In this document: piece after piece, positions 26,859 through 34,537 of the stretch | Position numbering within the stretch: position 1 is the stretch's first letter | Layout: the number at the start of each line of letters is the position of its first letter | Assembly (NCBI GenBank): GCA_020853105.1 | Contig: JADYZM010000049.1 | Span: 1 to 34,782 of the forward strand | Direction of reading: 5' to 3' | DNA from: Flavobacteriales bacterium | Lineage (GTDB): Bacteria > Bacteroidota > Bacteroidia > Flavobacteriales_E > Vicingaceae | DNA: 34,782 bases | The notes under the pieces: model-generated | What the model was told of the DNA's origin: nothing | The model's input: only the letters and a program-made list of their open reading frames with translations | Databases searched by the model: none | Made by a program: the position numbers and the translations under genes

Positions 26859-28991
26859 TTACGGTTTTTTCAACTCAATACCCATGTTGTAAAAGGCAAA
26901 ACTAAGAATATCAGCATTCGCCTCAATCAATTTACTAACCGGCGTTCCGGCTCCATGTCCAGCATTTGTTTCAATTCTAATTAATGTAGGATTTGTGCCG
27001 TCATTTTTTGCTTGTAATTCAGCGGCAAACTTAAAAGAATGTGCCGGAACTACCCTATCGTCATGATCGCCTGTTAAAACCATCGTAGAAGGATATTTCA
27101 CACCTTGTTGCACATTATGAACCGGAGAATATTTTTTAAGGTATTCAAACATTTCTTTTGACTGCTCTGCTGTACCATAATCATAAGCCCAACCCGCACC
27201 TGCAGTAAACGTATGATAACGAAGCATATCTAAAACACCAACCCCTGGAAATGCAACTTTATAAAGTTCAGGGCGTTGAGTCATACAAGCTCCAACTAAT
27301 AATCCGCCGTTTGAACGTCCACTTATTGCTAAATAGTTACTTGATGTGTATTTTTCTTTTATCAAGAATTCTGCAGCAGCAATAAAATCATCAAAAACAT
27401 TTTGTTTTTTTAGCTGTGTTCCGGCATCATGCCATTTTTTTCCGTATTCACCACCACCACGTAAATTTGCAACCGCATAAATGCCACCATTTTCCATCCA
27501 AACTGCATTCGTTATATTGAAAGATGGAGTCAAACTGATATTAAATCCACCGTATCCATATAGAATAGTAGGGTTTTTGCCATCTAATTTTATTCCTTTT
27601 TTATAGGTAATTATCATAGGCACTTTTGTTCCGTCTTTTGAAGTATAAAATACTTGTTTTGACTCGTAATCATCTGATTTAAAATCAATTTTTGGCGACC
27701 AATACATTTTTGATTTTCCCGATTTGGGATCCATTGAATAAATTGATTCAGGTGTGCTATAGTTTGTAAATGAATAGTAAAGTGTGGTATCTTCTTTTTT
27801 TCCTCCAATACCACTAACAGTACCTATTCCGGGCAGTTCAATTTCTCTTATCAATTTTCCGCTATAATCAAACTGTTTGATTTGAGAAACAGCATCTTTC
27901 ATGTAGTGAGCAAAAATGTATCCACCTCCGGTTGATGGATCTAACACATTTTCTGTTTCAGGAATAAAATCTACCCAATTTGACTGTTGTGGTTTTTCTG
28001 CATCAACTGTGATAATTTTTTTATTGGGAGCGTTGAAATTAGTTATCAAAAAAAGCTTGGATTCATTATTATCAATCACGTAGCTGTCCGAATCAAAATT
28101 GTCAACCATTTTCACAATCGGACTGTTTGGTATGGTTAGATTTTTTATGTATAGCTCATTCCCAGAAGTAGATTCAGACGCAGAAATGAATAAATATTTA
28201 TCGTCTTCAGTAACAGAACCGCCAACATATCTTCTTTTTTCATTGGCTTTTCCACCAAAAATCAATTGATCGTTTTTTTGTGGTGTTCCTAATTTGTGGT
28301 AATACAATTTGTGCTGGTCGGTTTTTGCAGAAAGTTCACTTCCTTTTGGTTTATCATAACTGGAATAATAAAATCCTTCTTCGCCTTTCCACGAAATTCC
28401 GCTGAACTTAACATCTATCAAAGTATCTTCTAAAATATTTTTTGTTTCCGCATCGATGATAATGATTTTTCGCCAGTCGCTCCCCCCCTCAGAAATAGAA
28501 TAAGCCGCAATTTTCCCGGACTTAGAAAAACTCAACTCTCCTAATGAAGTTGTTCCGTCGGTTGAAAATGAATTAGGGTCTAAAAAAACGGTTGGCTCAT
28601 TGTTTTCTTTTTGACTGTATAGAACAAATTGGTTTTGTAACCCGTTGTTTTTATAAAAGTATTTTACTTTGTTTTCGTAAAATGGCGCTCCAACTTTTTC
28701 GTAATTCCACAAAGCAGATATTCTGTTTTTCAACGTTTCTCTAAAAGGAATTTTTGACAAATAATCGAAGGTAACTGTATTTTGAGCTTTTACCCAAGCT
28801 TCTGTTTCTGGGCTTCTGTCATTTTCAAGCCAGCGGTACGGGTCAGAAACTGTGGTACCAAAATATGTGTCTGAAGAATCTACTTTTTGGGTTTCCGGAT
28901 ACATAATTTTGTCTGATTGTTTTGTATCGGTTGAATTGTTGCACGAAACTGCACAAATCAATGAAGTGGCACAAATTGTTACTAATTTCAT
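26859..28991 (-). CDS. Prolyl oligopeptidase (S9A), lipoprotein form
   Basis: This S9A serine peptidase cleaves short peptides after proline. The start at 28991 is chosen because it gives a lipoprotein signal, [20 protein letters not shown] (Cys at 17); the longer frame would run into the upstream nifU-like gene. The mature protein is 710 residues with an N-terminal seven-bladed propeller ([18 protein letters not shown] early) and a C-terminal alpha/beta hydrolase. The catalytic triad is visible: Ser560 in [12 protein letters not shown], Asp in [10 protein letters not shown] and His679 in NAGHGAG. Lipidation suggests it works at the cell envelope on imported peptides. The gene ends a four-gene minus-strand run after mrp and the NifU-like gene (13-base gap). 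Confidence 0.94.
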   Translation of the reverse strand: MKLVTICATSLICAVSCNNSTDTKQSDKIMYPETQKVDSSDTYFGTTVSDPYRWLENDRSPETEAWVKAQNTVTFDYLSKIPFRETLKNRISALWNYEKVGAPFYENKVKYFYKNNGLQNQFVLYSQKENNEPTVFLDPNSFSTDGTTSLGELSFSKSGKIAAYSISEGGSDWRKIIIIDAETKNILEDTLIDVKFSGISWKGEEGFYYSSYDKPKGSELSAKTDQHKLYYHKLGTPQKNDQLIFGGKANEKRRYVGGSVTEDDKYLFISASESTSGNELYIKNLTIPNSPIVKMVDNFDSDSYVIDNNESKLFLITNFNAPNKKIITVDAEKPQQSNWVDFIPETENVLDPSTGGGYIFAHYMKDAVSQIKQFDYSGKLIREIELPGIGTVSGIGGKKEDTTLYYSFTNYSTPESIYSMDPKSGKSKMYWSPKIDFKSDDYESKQVFYTSKDGTKVPMIITYKKGIKLDGKNPTILYGYGGFNISLTPSFNITNAVWMENGGIYAVANLRGGGEYGKKWHDAGTQLKKQNVFDDFIAAAEFLIKEKYTSSNYLAISGRSNGGLLVGACMTQRPELYKVAFPGVGVLDMLRYHTFTAGAGWAYDYGTAEQSKEMFEYLKKYSPVHNVQQGVKYPSTMVLTGDHDDRVVPAHSFKFAAELQAKNDGTNPTLIRIETNAGHGAGTPVSKLIEANADILSFAFYNMGIELKKP

Positions 28992-29004
28992 AGTTGTCTG
29001 ATGT

Positions 29005-29259
29005 TTAAATACATTCTTTTTCCTCAATAGCAATAACCCCTTTGAGTTCAGGAATAACTCTTTTAATAGATTCTTCAACTCCACCTTTTAGTGTCATTGG
29101 GCTCATTGAACAACTTTTGCAAGCTCCAAGCAACTTTACTTTAACAACTAAATCTTGAGTAATCTCTACTAATTCAATATCTCCTCCATCATCATTTAAA
29201 AAGGGTCTAATTTGTTCTAAAACTTTATTGACTTTTTCTTCAATTTCAAATTTATTCAT
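29005..29259 (-). CDS. NifU C-terminal-like Fe-S scaffold protein
   Basis: This protein of about 84 residues corresponds to the NifU/Nfu C-terminal domain, which carries and delivers Fe-S clusters. The motif [16 protein letters not shown] holds the C-x2-C ligands, and [16 protein letters not shown] is the conserved N-terminal stretch. [10 protein letters not shown] at 29259 is taken as start; MNLT at 29271 is the close alternative, while the longer frame overlaps mrp. It lies 23 bases after mrp, another Fe-S carrier, which supports a shared job in cluster delivery. Confidence 0.9.
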   Translation of the reverse strand: MNKFEIEEKVNKVLEQIRPFLNDDGGDIELVEITQDLVVKVKLLGACKSCSMSPMTLKGGVEESIKRVIPELKGVIAIEEKECI

Positions 29260-29282
29260 GGTCAAATTCATTTTGAATGTGT

Positions 29283-30407
29283 TTATTTGGTGGAACAACC
29301 TTGCGTTGTTGTAATTTCAACTTTTTTAGTTTCTTCTAGATTCTGATTTCGAAAATTTACCTGTTCAATCACTTTGTCAGCAAATTCTTTAAACGCATTT
29401 GACTGAATAGTTCCTTCTTGCAATATTGCAGGACGACCGGCATCTCCTGCTTCTCTAATACTTTGAACAAGTGGAATTTGTCCTAAAAGTGGTAACTTTT
29501 CTTTATCGGCAAGATTTTTTAATCCATCTTTTCCAAAAATATAATATTTATTATTCGGCAACTCTTCAGGAGTGAAATATGCCATGTTTTCTATAAAACC
29601 TAATACCGGCACGTTAATTTGGGGTAATTTAAACATGCCAACTGCTTTTTGAGCATCAATTAAGGCAACTTTTTGGGGGGTACTAACAACTATTGCCCCG
29701 GTAACAGCGACTGTTTGAACAAGCGATAGATGAATATCTCCTGTTCCCGGCGGTAAATCAATCAGCATAAAATCAAGCACACCCCAATTAACTTCAGTAA
29801 AAAGCTGAGTAAGTGCTTTTGTTGCCATTGGTCCTCTCCAAACAACAGCTTGACTTGTGCCTGCAAAAAAACCAATAGACATAAGTTTTACTCCATAGCT
29901 TTCAATCGGTTGAATCAGACTTTTGCTATTAATCTCAATGGGCATTGGGCGTTCATCTTCAACATTGAACATCAACGGCATAGAAGGTCCGTAAATATCT
30001 GCATCTATTAACCCTACTTTATATCCCTTTTGCACTAAAGCAACTGCTAAGTTGGCTGTTACAGTTGATTTTCCAACACCTCCTTTTCCGGAAGCAATTG
30101 CGATTATATTTTTTACTTGTGGCAGAACTTTTACACTTTTTGGCATTTCGGGCGATTTAGGTATTGCCGAAAAATTAATTTCTACTTTCGTATCATTTCC
30201 TAACACTCTCTGCAAGTGTAATTCGCACGCTTCTGAAATTCGTTTCTTGTTGTGCATTGCCGGATTGTTGATTTGTAAGTCGAAAGTAACTGTATTATTC
30301 TCGCTTTTGATGTTTGTAACCAGTTTTAATTCGACTATATCTTTTTTCAAATCGGGTTCTATAACAAAACTTAATGCTTCAAGTATTTGATTTTCTGTAT
30401 AGCTCAT
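29283..30407 (-). CDS. Mrp/ApbC-family Fe-S cluster carrier ATPase
   Basis: This 374-residue cytoplasmic P-loop ATPase has an N-terminal MIP18-like domain (residues 1-80) and the deviant Walker A IASGKGGVGKSTVTANLA (residues 105-122). LIDADIYGPSMP and DFMLIDLPPGTGDIHLS are the other nucleotide motifs. Proteins of this family bind and transfer Fe-S clusters. The C-x2-C usually found after ENM is absent; the segment reads ENMAYFTPEELPNNKYY. I recall this form as normal in Bacteroidota. A single Cys remains near the C-terminus (QGCSTK). It precedes the NifU-like gene in the same transcript. A -7-like TAAATTTG lies at 30431-30424 on the minus strand, 16 bases before the start. Confidence 0.92.
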   Translation of the reverse strand: MSYTENQILEALSFVIEPDLKKDIVELKLVTNIKSENNTVTFDLQINNPAMHNKKRISEACELHLQRVLGNDTKVEINFSAIPKSPEMPKSVKVLPQVKNIIAIASGKGGVGKSTVTANLAVALVQKGYKVGLIDADIYGPSMPLMFNVEDERPMPIEINSKSLIQPIESYGVKLMSIGFFAGTSQAVVWRGPMATKALTQLFTEVNWGVLDFMLIDLPPGTGDIHLSLVQTVAVTGAIVVSTPQKVALIDAQKAVGMFKLPQINVPVLGFIENMAYFTPEELPNNKYYIFGKDGLKNLADKEKLPLLGQIPLVQSIREAGDAGRPAILQEGTIQSNAFKEFADKVIEQVNFRNQNLEETKKVEITTTQGCSTK

Positions 30408-30445
30408 AATTTTAAATGTTTTACAAATTTAATAAAAACAAAAAG

Positions 30446-30781
30446 TTACAGAATCAATTCTTTAGCCGGGTCCCAAAAAATAGACTCAAACTTTTGAATA
30501 CAATCATTTTTTACAACAACTCCTTCTAATTCAAGCAATTGTTGCATGATAAATGGTGTTTCAAAATGATGTTTTCCTGTGAGTTGACCATTTCGATTAA
30601 CAACCCGATGTGCCGGAACAGATGGATTTTGCTGATGTGCTTTGTTCATTGCCCAACCAACCATTCTGGAACTTTGTTTAGAGCCCAAACACGATGCAAT
30701 TGCCCCGTAAGTAGTTACTCTTCCACTTGGAATTTCACGAACTACCTGATAAACCTGCTGAAAAAAATCTGTTTCTTTCAC
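30446..30781 (-). CDS. Alkyltransferase-like (ATL) DNA-binding protein, MGMT family without the acceptor Cys
   Basis: This 111-residue protein has the fold of the O6-alkylguanine-DNA alkyltransferase DNA-binding domain. VREIPSGRVTTYGAIA and SSRMVGWAMNKA (with the Arg finger at 39) match the family. The active-site PCHRV is PAHRV here, with Ala57 in place of the methyl-accepting Cys. It therefore cannot repair alkyl groups directly, but should bind alkylated guanine and flag it for nucleotide excision repair, as ATL proteins do. It is followed, in the minus direction, by mrp after 38 bases. The 324 bases to its right mark the border of the accessory array. Confidence 0.88.
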   Translation of the reverse strand: MKETDFFQQVYQVVREIPSGRVTTYGAIASCLGSKQSSRMVGWAMNKAHQQNPSVPAHRVVNRNGQLTGKHHFETPFIMQQLLELEGVVVKNDCIQKFESIFWDPAKELIL

Positions 30782-31105
30782 TGTCTTTACTTTACTACGA
30801 AATTAAGACTCTTTTTGTCCTTTATTTAAAATGATTCTAAATAATGTTATTTTTTGCATAGATTTTTTGGAAAATTAGGGGGAATATGCCCTTTTTTTGT
30901 AAAAAAGTACAGCAACACAAAAAACCATTAAAATTTACACGCGTGTTTCAACAAAGGGGTTAAAGGATATTATAATCGCTCCGGAAAAATTAAATATTCA
31001 GTTTTAAATCCTTATTTTAGCATCAAAGCTTTTCGTATAAGTGAAAAATATCAGCAATACGTTTAGCGAAATGTTAGTGGCAAGTGTAACAAGACACCGT
31101 TCCAA
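30782..31105. other. Gene-free stretch at the border between core genes and the accessory array
   Basis: These 324 bases hold no credible gene, tRNA or strong terminator. Two details stand out: a 10-base perfect palindrome ACACGCGTGT at 30937-30946, and, near the right end, the pair GTTTAGCG (31061-31068) and GTTAGTGG (31073-31080). The second matches the right-hand core of the 128-bp repeats further on. The sequence is otherwise very AT-rich. Confidence 0.5.
31073..31080 (+). repeat. Orphan right-end core (GTTAGTGG) of the 128-bp repeat, at the start of the first accessory unit
   Basis: GTTAGTGG followed by CAAG sits 33 bases before the first accessory gene. It resembles the right ends of the two full repeats, GTTAGCGGTCAG and GTTACCGCCAAT, but no left arm (CTAAC...) lies to its left. 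If the array is integron-like, this is the expected position of the primary insertion site or of a deletion joint. The match is short and could be chance. Confidence 0.4.
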
Positions 31106-31669
31106 ATGACAGAAACATACATTCAAGACAAAACTTTTGACCGAAACGACACGCTGACAAAAGGCGAATACGAAAACTGCATTTTCAACAGTTGCAACTT
31201 TTCGGACAGCGACCTTTCAGAATTTAAGTTTATAGACTGCACATTTAACGGTTGTAATTTCAGTTTGACGAAGCTCAACAAAACAGCGTTTCGGGACGTA
31301 AGATTCAAAGAATGTAAAATGTTGGGACTTCGCTTTGACACTTGCAACGAGTTTGGACTTTCTTTTTCATTTGACGGTTGCCAACTCAACCATTCTTCGT
31401 TTTACAAGACAAAAATCAAAAAGACAACTTTCAAAAATTCGCAGTTACAAGAAACTGACTTTGCAGAAGCAGACTTGACAAGTTCCGTGTTTGACAACTG
31501 CAATTTGACACAAGCAGTTTTTGACCACACGACACTTGAAAAAGCCGACTTTCGGACTTCTTACAATTATTCCATTGACCCAGAAATTAACCGAATAAAA
31601 AAAGCAAGATTTTCAATTTTGGCTGTTTCGGGACTTTTAGACAAATACGATATTGACATAGAAAAATGA
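31106..31669 (+). CDS. Pentapeptide-repeat protein (Qnr/MfpA-like fold)
   Basis: This 187-residue protein is almost entirely A(D/N)LxF-type pentapeptide repeats, for example CNFSDSDLSEFKF, CTFNGCNFSLTKL, TDFAEADLTSSVF and CNLTQAVFDHTTL. The repeats should form a right-handed quadrilateral beta helix like Qnr and MfpA, which mimic DNA and bind gyrase. The C-terminal 30 residues (INRIKKARFSILAVSGLL) match the tail of many such chromosomal proteins. The next gene overlaps its stop by four bases and encodes a GyrI-like protein. Codon choice (many GAC, ACG, CGG) differs from the core genes. Gyrase binding is inferred from the family, not shown. Confidence 0.88.
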   Translation: MTETYIQDKTFDRNDTLTKGEYENCIFNSCNFSDSDLSEFKFIDCTFNGCNFSLTKLNKTAFRDVRFKECKMLGLRFDTCNEFGLSFSFDGCQLNHSSFYKTKIKKTTFKNSQLQETDFAEADLTSSVFDNCNLTQAVFDHTTLEKADFRTSYNYSIDPEINRIKKARFSILAVSGLLDKYDIDIEK

Positions 31670-32154
31670 CACCAAGAATTGAAACGACAAACGAAAAGAA
31701 ATTAGTCGGAAAGCGACTTACAATGAGTTTTGCAAACTACAAAATAGGCGAACTTTGGCGTAGTTTTTCGCCAAGACGAAAAGAAATCACAAACAATTTG
31801 ACGAGTGATTTAATTTCAATGGCTGTTTACAAGCCGACACATTTTGCAGACTTTAAACCAACAAACGAATTTGAACGTTGGGCGACAGTTGAAGTTTCGG
31901 ACTTTGACAACGTGCCAACCGAAATGGAAACGTTTGTTTTACCAAGCGGACTTTATGCGGTTTTTGATTACAAAGGTTTAAGCACGGACAATTCCATTTT
32001 TCAATACATTCTTGGAACGTGGTTGCCAAGTTCGGACTATGTTTTAGACGACAGACCGCATTTTGAAGTTTTAGGCGACAAATACAAAAACAACGACCCG
32101 ACATCAGAAGAAGAAATTTGGATACCGATAAGACCGAAGAACACCAGCCACTAA
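31666..32154 (+). CDS. GyrI-like small-molecule-binding domain protein
   Basis: This 162-residue single-domain protein belongs to the GyrI/SbmC/AraC-effector-binding (SOUL-like) superfamily. KKLVGKRLTMSFANYKIGELWRSF is cut here to its start, KKLVGKRLTMSF; then come WATVEVSDFDNVPTEMET, VLPSGLYAVFDYKG, FQYILGTWLPSSDY and the closing DRPHFEVLGDKY with EEEIWIPI, all typical positions. Such domains bind drugs or small ligands, and E. coli GyrI also protects against gyrase poisons. ATGA overlap with the pentapeptide-repeat gene indicates coupled translation. Its stop codon (32152-32154) lies within the first bases of the 128-bp repeat, as cassette genes often end inside attC. Confidence 0.87.
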   Translation: MTPRIETTNEKKLVGKRLTMSFANYKIGELWRSFSPRRKEITNNLTSDLISMAVYKPTHFADFKPTNEFERWATVEVSDFDNVPTEMETFVLPSGLYAVFDYKGLSTDNSIFQYILGTWLPSSDYVLDDRPHFEVLGDKYKNNDPTSEEEIWIPIRPKNTSH

Positions 32155-32278
32155 CAGCGGTTTTGCGTCAGGCGGGCTGACGTGGTAAATTGAACGTTAG
32201 TGCTTTTTATTAACTTTGGTGCAAGGCTGAAAGTTTGTGCTTCTAATCCCGCCCGAACGCAAAGCCGCCAACCGTTAG
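32151..32278 (+). repeat. attC-like 128-bp imperfect palindromic repeat, copy A
   Basis: The element starts CTAAC and ends GTTAG. Its left arm (CTAACAGCGGTTTTGCG, then GGCGGG) pairs with its right arm (CCCGCC, CGCAAAGCCGCC, CCGTTAG) apart from about four to five extra bases in the right arm next to GTTAG. Pairing continues outward (CCA-CTAAC against GTTAG-CGG). The central loop of some 70 bases is shared with copy B, for example GTGGTnAATTGAAC and TTTGTGCTnC. Terminal AAC/GTT cores, inner arms with unpaired bases on one side, and a variable loop are the features of integron attC sites. No integrase is in the window, so a mobile palindromic repeat of another kind remains possible. Confidence 0.65.
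32189..32218 (+). promoter_or_regulatory. Promoter carried by repeat copy A (ATTG-N18-TAACTTTG)
   Basis: Within the loop of copy A, ATTG (32189-32192) is followed after 18 bases by TAACTTTG (32211-32218). The -7 matches TAnnTTTG exactly and the -33 TTTG with one mismatch. It points right, toward the nuclease-like gene at 32325, giving a leader of about 100 bases that would contain the right arm. Copy B has the same pair at the same spacing. Confidence 0.55.
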
Positions 32279-32324
32279 CGGTCAGCTTAGGACGACAGGA
32301 CACAGTAAACAAACAGACAACTAA

Positions 32325-33566
32325 ATGAGAGGTTACGGATACGGAAACACAATTAAATCTTTCAGTGAAATCAGCAGTTTTGATTTTACCAGACAACTTA
32401 GTGACAAAATAAAAAGTGAAATTGAGAGTAAGGGGAAAGAATATATTCTTGGAGTTGACGAAGAAGAATTTAAAGCATACTTAATTGACCATTACTCATT
32501 AGAACCACTCACCATTGACTACAACAGCGAAACAGTTGACGAGCCGACAGTATCAAAGGAATGGGTAGAGGACAGATTTTACCGAGAAAAATATCAAACC
32601 GAAGTTTTTAATTTCACTATCAGTTACAAATTCACTGGTTCAAGTGTGCTGTTTAAAGTTAAGCCAAGCACTTGGACAATGACTTCTGCTGAAATCTATG
32701 TCAGCGAGCAAAACAATACAGTTTCATTTAGCTTTAAATTATACAAAAAAGACCCTGAAGAATTTAAGAGAACTAAGAGTGACTTTCAAAGAAGAGCATT
32801 TACCAATTTAGGTAATACAAATCAGGTTGCGACTAGTTGGATGCAATCCCTGTCTGTAACAGTAAACTCATTATTTCAACAGCAAAAAAATAAATACTTA
32901 CAGGAGAACGACTTCTTTGCAGCTATCAATGTAAAAGTTAATAAGGATACGACTTCCGTTTTTACTGCACCGACTATTAAAAAGAAAGTAATTCCTCAAC
33001 CAACTGTTTCCAAACACAAGGAATTTTCTTCTGAACCTATGATGGCAAAAGAAATGTATGAGGACATTCTTAAAGTCATCTATGACTTAGGTAAAAGTAT
33101 GGAGAAAAAGCCTTCTACTTACAAGGACAAAGACGAAGAAGGAATTAGAGACCAATTTCTATTGGTTTTGGAAACTCGATACGACAGCACGACCGCAACT
33201 GGTGAAACTTTCAACAGAGGTGGCAAAACCGACATTATTCTAAAGTATGCAAAAGACGGTAGCAATTTGTTTGTTGCTGAATGTAAATTTTGGCACGGTG
33301 CTTCCGAATTTCACAAAGCAATTTCTCAGCTATTTGACAGGTATTTAACTTGGCGTGACTCAAAAGCTGCATTGATGCTATTTGTAACTAACAAAGACTT
33401 TACAAACGTCATTGACACCATAAAGAAAGAGACTCCAAATCACCCTTACTTTTTAAAATCAACTGGGACAAGAGGCGAAACTTCTTTTAGTTTTCACTTT
33501 CATTTACCGCAGGACAAAGACAAAGTAGTATTCTTGGAAATAATCGCATTTCACTATGACAAGTAG
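32325..33566 (+). CDS. PD-(D/E)XK nuclease-like protein of unknown family
   Basis: This 413-residue protein has an N-terminal half of about 230 residues that I do not recognise (mixed alpha/beta, with EVFNFTISYKFTGS and WTMTSAEIYVSEQ). A charged linker follows, then a C-terminal domain (about 240-413) with a clear PD-(D/E)XK pattern: E271/E272 in KDEEGIRDQFLL, D303 in GGKTDIILKY and E319-x-K321 in LFVAECKFWHG, followed by AISQLFDRYLTWRDSKAALM as the usual helix. It should be an Mg-dependent endonuclease-like domain, and in a cassette-like accessory array it may be a defence protein. It lies 47 bases after copy A and probably uses its promoter. No methyltransferase or helicase is alongside. 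Function is unproven. Confidence 0.72.
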   Translation: MRGYGYGNTIKSFSEISSFDFTRQLSDKIKSEIESKGKEYILGVDEEEFKAYLIDHYSLEPLTIDYNSETVDEPTVSKEWVEDRFYREKYQTEVFNFTISYKFTGSSVLFKVKPSTWTMTSAEIYVSEQNNTVSFSFKLYKKDPEEFKRTKSDFQRRAFTNLGNTNQVATSWMQSLSVTVNSLFQQQKNKYLQENDFFAAINVKVNKDTTSVFTAPTIKKKVIPQPTVSKHKEFSSEPMMAKEMYEDILKVIYDLGKSMEKKPSTYKDKDEEGIRDQFLLVLETRYDSTTATGETFNRGGKTDIILKYAKDGSNLFVAECKFWHGASEFHKAISQLFDRYLTWRDSKAALMLFVTNKDFTNVIDTIKKETPNHPYFLKSTGTRGETSFSFHFHLPQDKDKVVFLEIIAFHYDK

Positions 33567-33577
33567 AGACAGAAAAC

Positions 33578-33588
33578 AAAGCCGAACC
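33578..33588 (+). repeat. Copy 1 of an 11-base tag (AAAGCCGAACC) after a gene end
   Basis: AAAGCCGAACC occurs 12 bases after the nuclease-like gene's stop and again, exactly, at 34526-34536, where it touches copy B of the 128-bp repeat. A related GCAAGCCGACCC lies near the window end. The first copy has no palindrome after it, which suggests that a repeat element once followed the nuclease gene and was lost when the next unit joined. Confidence 0.4.
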
Positions 33589-33601
33589 CAAAAATGAACA
33601 T

Positions 33602-33985
33602 ATGTTAACACCATTAAATATTTTAACTCTCTTTACAAATCACGGACTTCCAAACTATGGTGTATATTTAGACTTTTTACCAAGCGACAGCTTAATGGAA
33701 GATTTGACACGAAGATTTAATGTTGAGTTCGCACTAATGTTTAAAATCGACCATAGTGGTTATAATTTGTTTGCAGGGACACATAACAGTGCTACAATTC
33801 CAATTGGTTCGGATGAGATTTTAATAAAGCATACTCACCCAAGAGGAACGCCACATCCAAGCTATGACGATATTCAATGGTTGACACTTTGTCAAGACTT
33901 TGGCTCGCCACAAAAACAATCTGTTATTCTACCAATTGGGAACAGAAGAATAACTTTCAATATTCATACTCCTTACTTAAATTAA
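33602..33985 (+). CDS. Small JAMM/MPN-motif protein (putative metallopeptidase or toxin-like)
   Basis: This is a 127-residue protein. KHTHPRGTPHPSYDDI fits the JAMM zinc motif H-x-H-x7-S-x2-D exactly (H77, H79, S87, D90), and E42 in NVEFAL is a possible catalytic Glu. The closing QKQSVILPIGNRRITFN strands suit the small MPN fold. JAMM proteins remove ubiquitin-like tags or cleave peptides, and short forms also occur as toxin domains. It precedes an unknown protein by six bases; a pair of this kind could be a toxin and its antidote or an enzyme and its substrate. No E1, E2 or ubiquitin-like gene is seen. The motif is clear, the function inferred. Confidence 0.62.
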   Translation: MLTPLNILTLFTNHGLPNYGVYLDFLPSDSLMEDLTRRFNVEFALMFKIDHSGYNLFAGTHNSATIPIGSDEILIKHTHPRGTPHPSYDDIQWLTLCQDFGSPQKQSVILPIGNRRITFNIHTPYLN

Positions 33986-33991
33986 TTGAAA

Positions 33992-34510
33992 ATGGAAATT
34001 CACAATGATATTCTTAATAACATTAATAATAGATATGTTCTTCTAAAAAAAGACAAAGATTTTGTTATCATAGACAAATCAAAAAAATCAATGGTGATTA
34101 TAAATGATCCAATCATTGACAAGGAAAAGTTAATTAAAACTATGATTGAAAAGGGCGTTGAAGTTTATGATAGCCCAGAAAAATTACCGCAACCTTCCGA
34201 AATTCCATTTTCAGGAAAAGACATACCAACATCATTCAAATTGTTTATCAAAAAAATTCACGACAAGGACGGGAAAGAAACAGGAGCAATTATTTCAGCA
34301 TTGACAAATAAAATGTTAGACATTAATGAAAAAAGAAGGATTGAAAGAATAATGGAAGATTATGCATTTACTGTTCTCTACCCAAACGAAGGTCTAAATA
34401 TTTATAGTGACGTTAATTTTGACACAGCTTCACTGACAATAATAAAAGGCATAAATAATTTACCTGACCAAGACATTAATTGGACAGAAACTCAACTATA
34501 TAAATGGTAA
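33992..34510 (+). CDS. Hypothetical protein paired with the JAMM-motif gene
   Basis: This 172-residue soluble protein has the ATG at 33992, six bases after the stop of the JAMM-motif gene; a TTG two codons earlier is possible. It is rich in Lys, Ile and Asp, without signal peptide, cysteine or membrane segment. The N-terminus (NINNRYVLLKKDKDFVII) and the middle (SFKLFIKKIHDKDGKETGA) look alpha/beta. I do not recognise a family. Close spacing argues for a joint role with the JAMM protein, perhaps as immunity or regulatory partner. Copy B of the repeat starts 27 bases after its stop. Confidence 0.6.
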   Translation: MEIHNDILNNINNRYVLLKKDKDFVIIDKSKKSMVIINDPIIDKEKLIKTMIEKGVEVYDSPEKLPQPSEIPFSGKDIPTSFKLFIKKIHDKDGKETGAIISALTNKMLDINEKRRIERIMEDYAFTVLYPNEGLNIYSDVNFDTASLTIIKGINNLPDQDINWTETQLYKW

Positions 34511-34525
34511 TCACAAATGAAAAAG

Positions 34526-34536
34526 AAAGCCGAACC
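34526..34536 (+). repeat. Copy 2 of the 11-base tag (AAAGCCGAACC), adjoining repeat copy B
   Basis: This copy is identical to 33578-33588 and lies directly before CTAAC of copy B, so the tag appears to be part of the left flank of the repeat element. Confidence 0.4.
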
Positions 34537-34537
34537 G

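Noticed and set aside
28992..29084. Extended N-terminus of the prolyl oligopeptidase
   Set aside because: The extra 31 residues overlap the NifU-like gene and would bury the lipoprotein signal; the inner ATG is far better.
30937..30946. ACACGCGTGT palindrome as an operator or recombination site
   Set aside because: Ten bases, single copy in the window, no linked promoter or gene start; noted only in the description of the gap.
32151..32396. Minus-strand open frame across repeat copy A
   Set aside because: It reads through the palindrome and into the start of the nuclease-like gene; the Cys- and Arg-rich translation looks like an artefact of the repeat.
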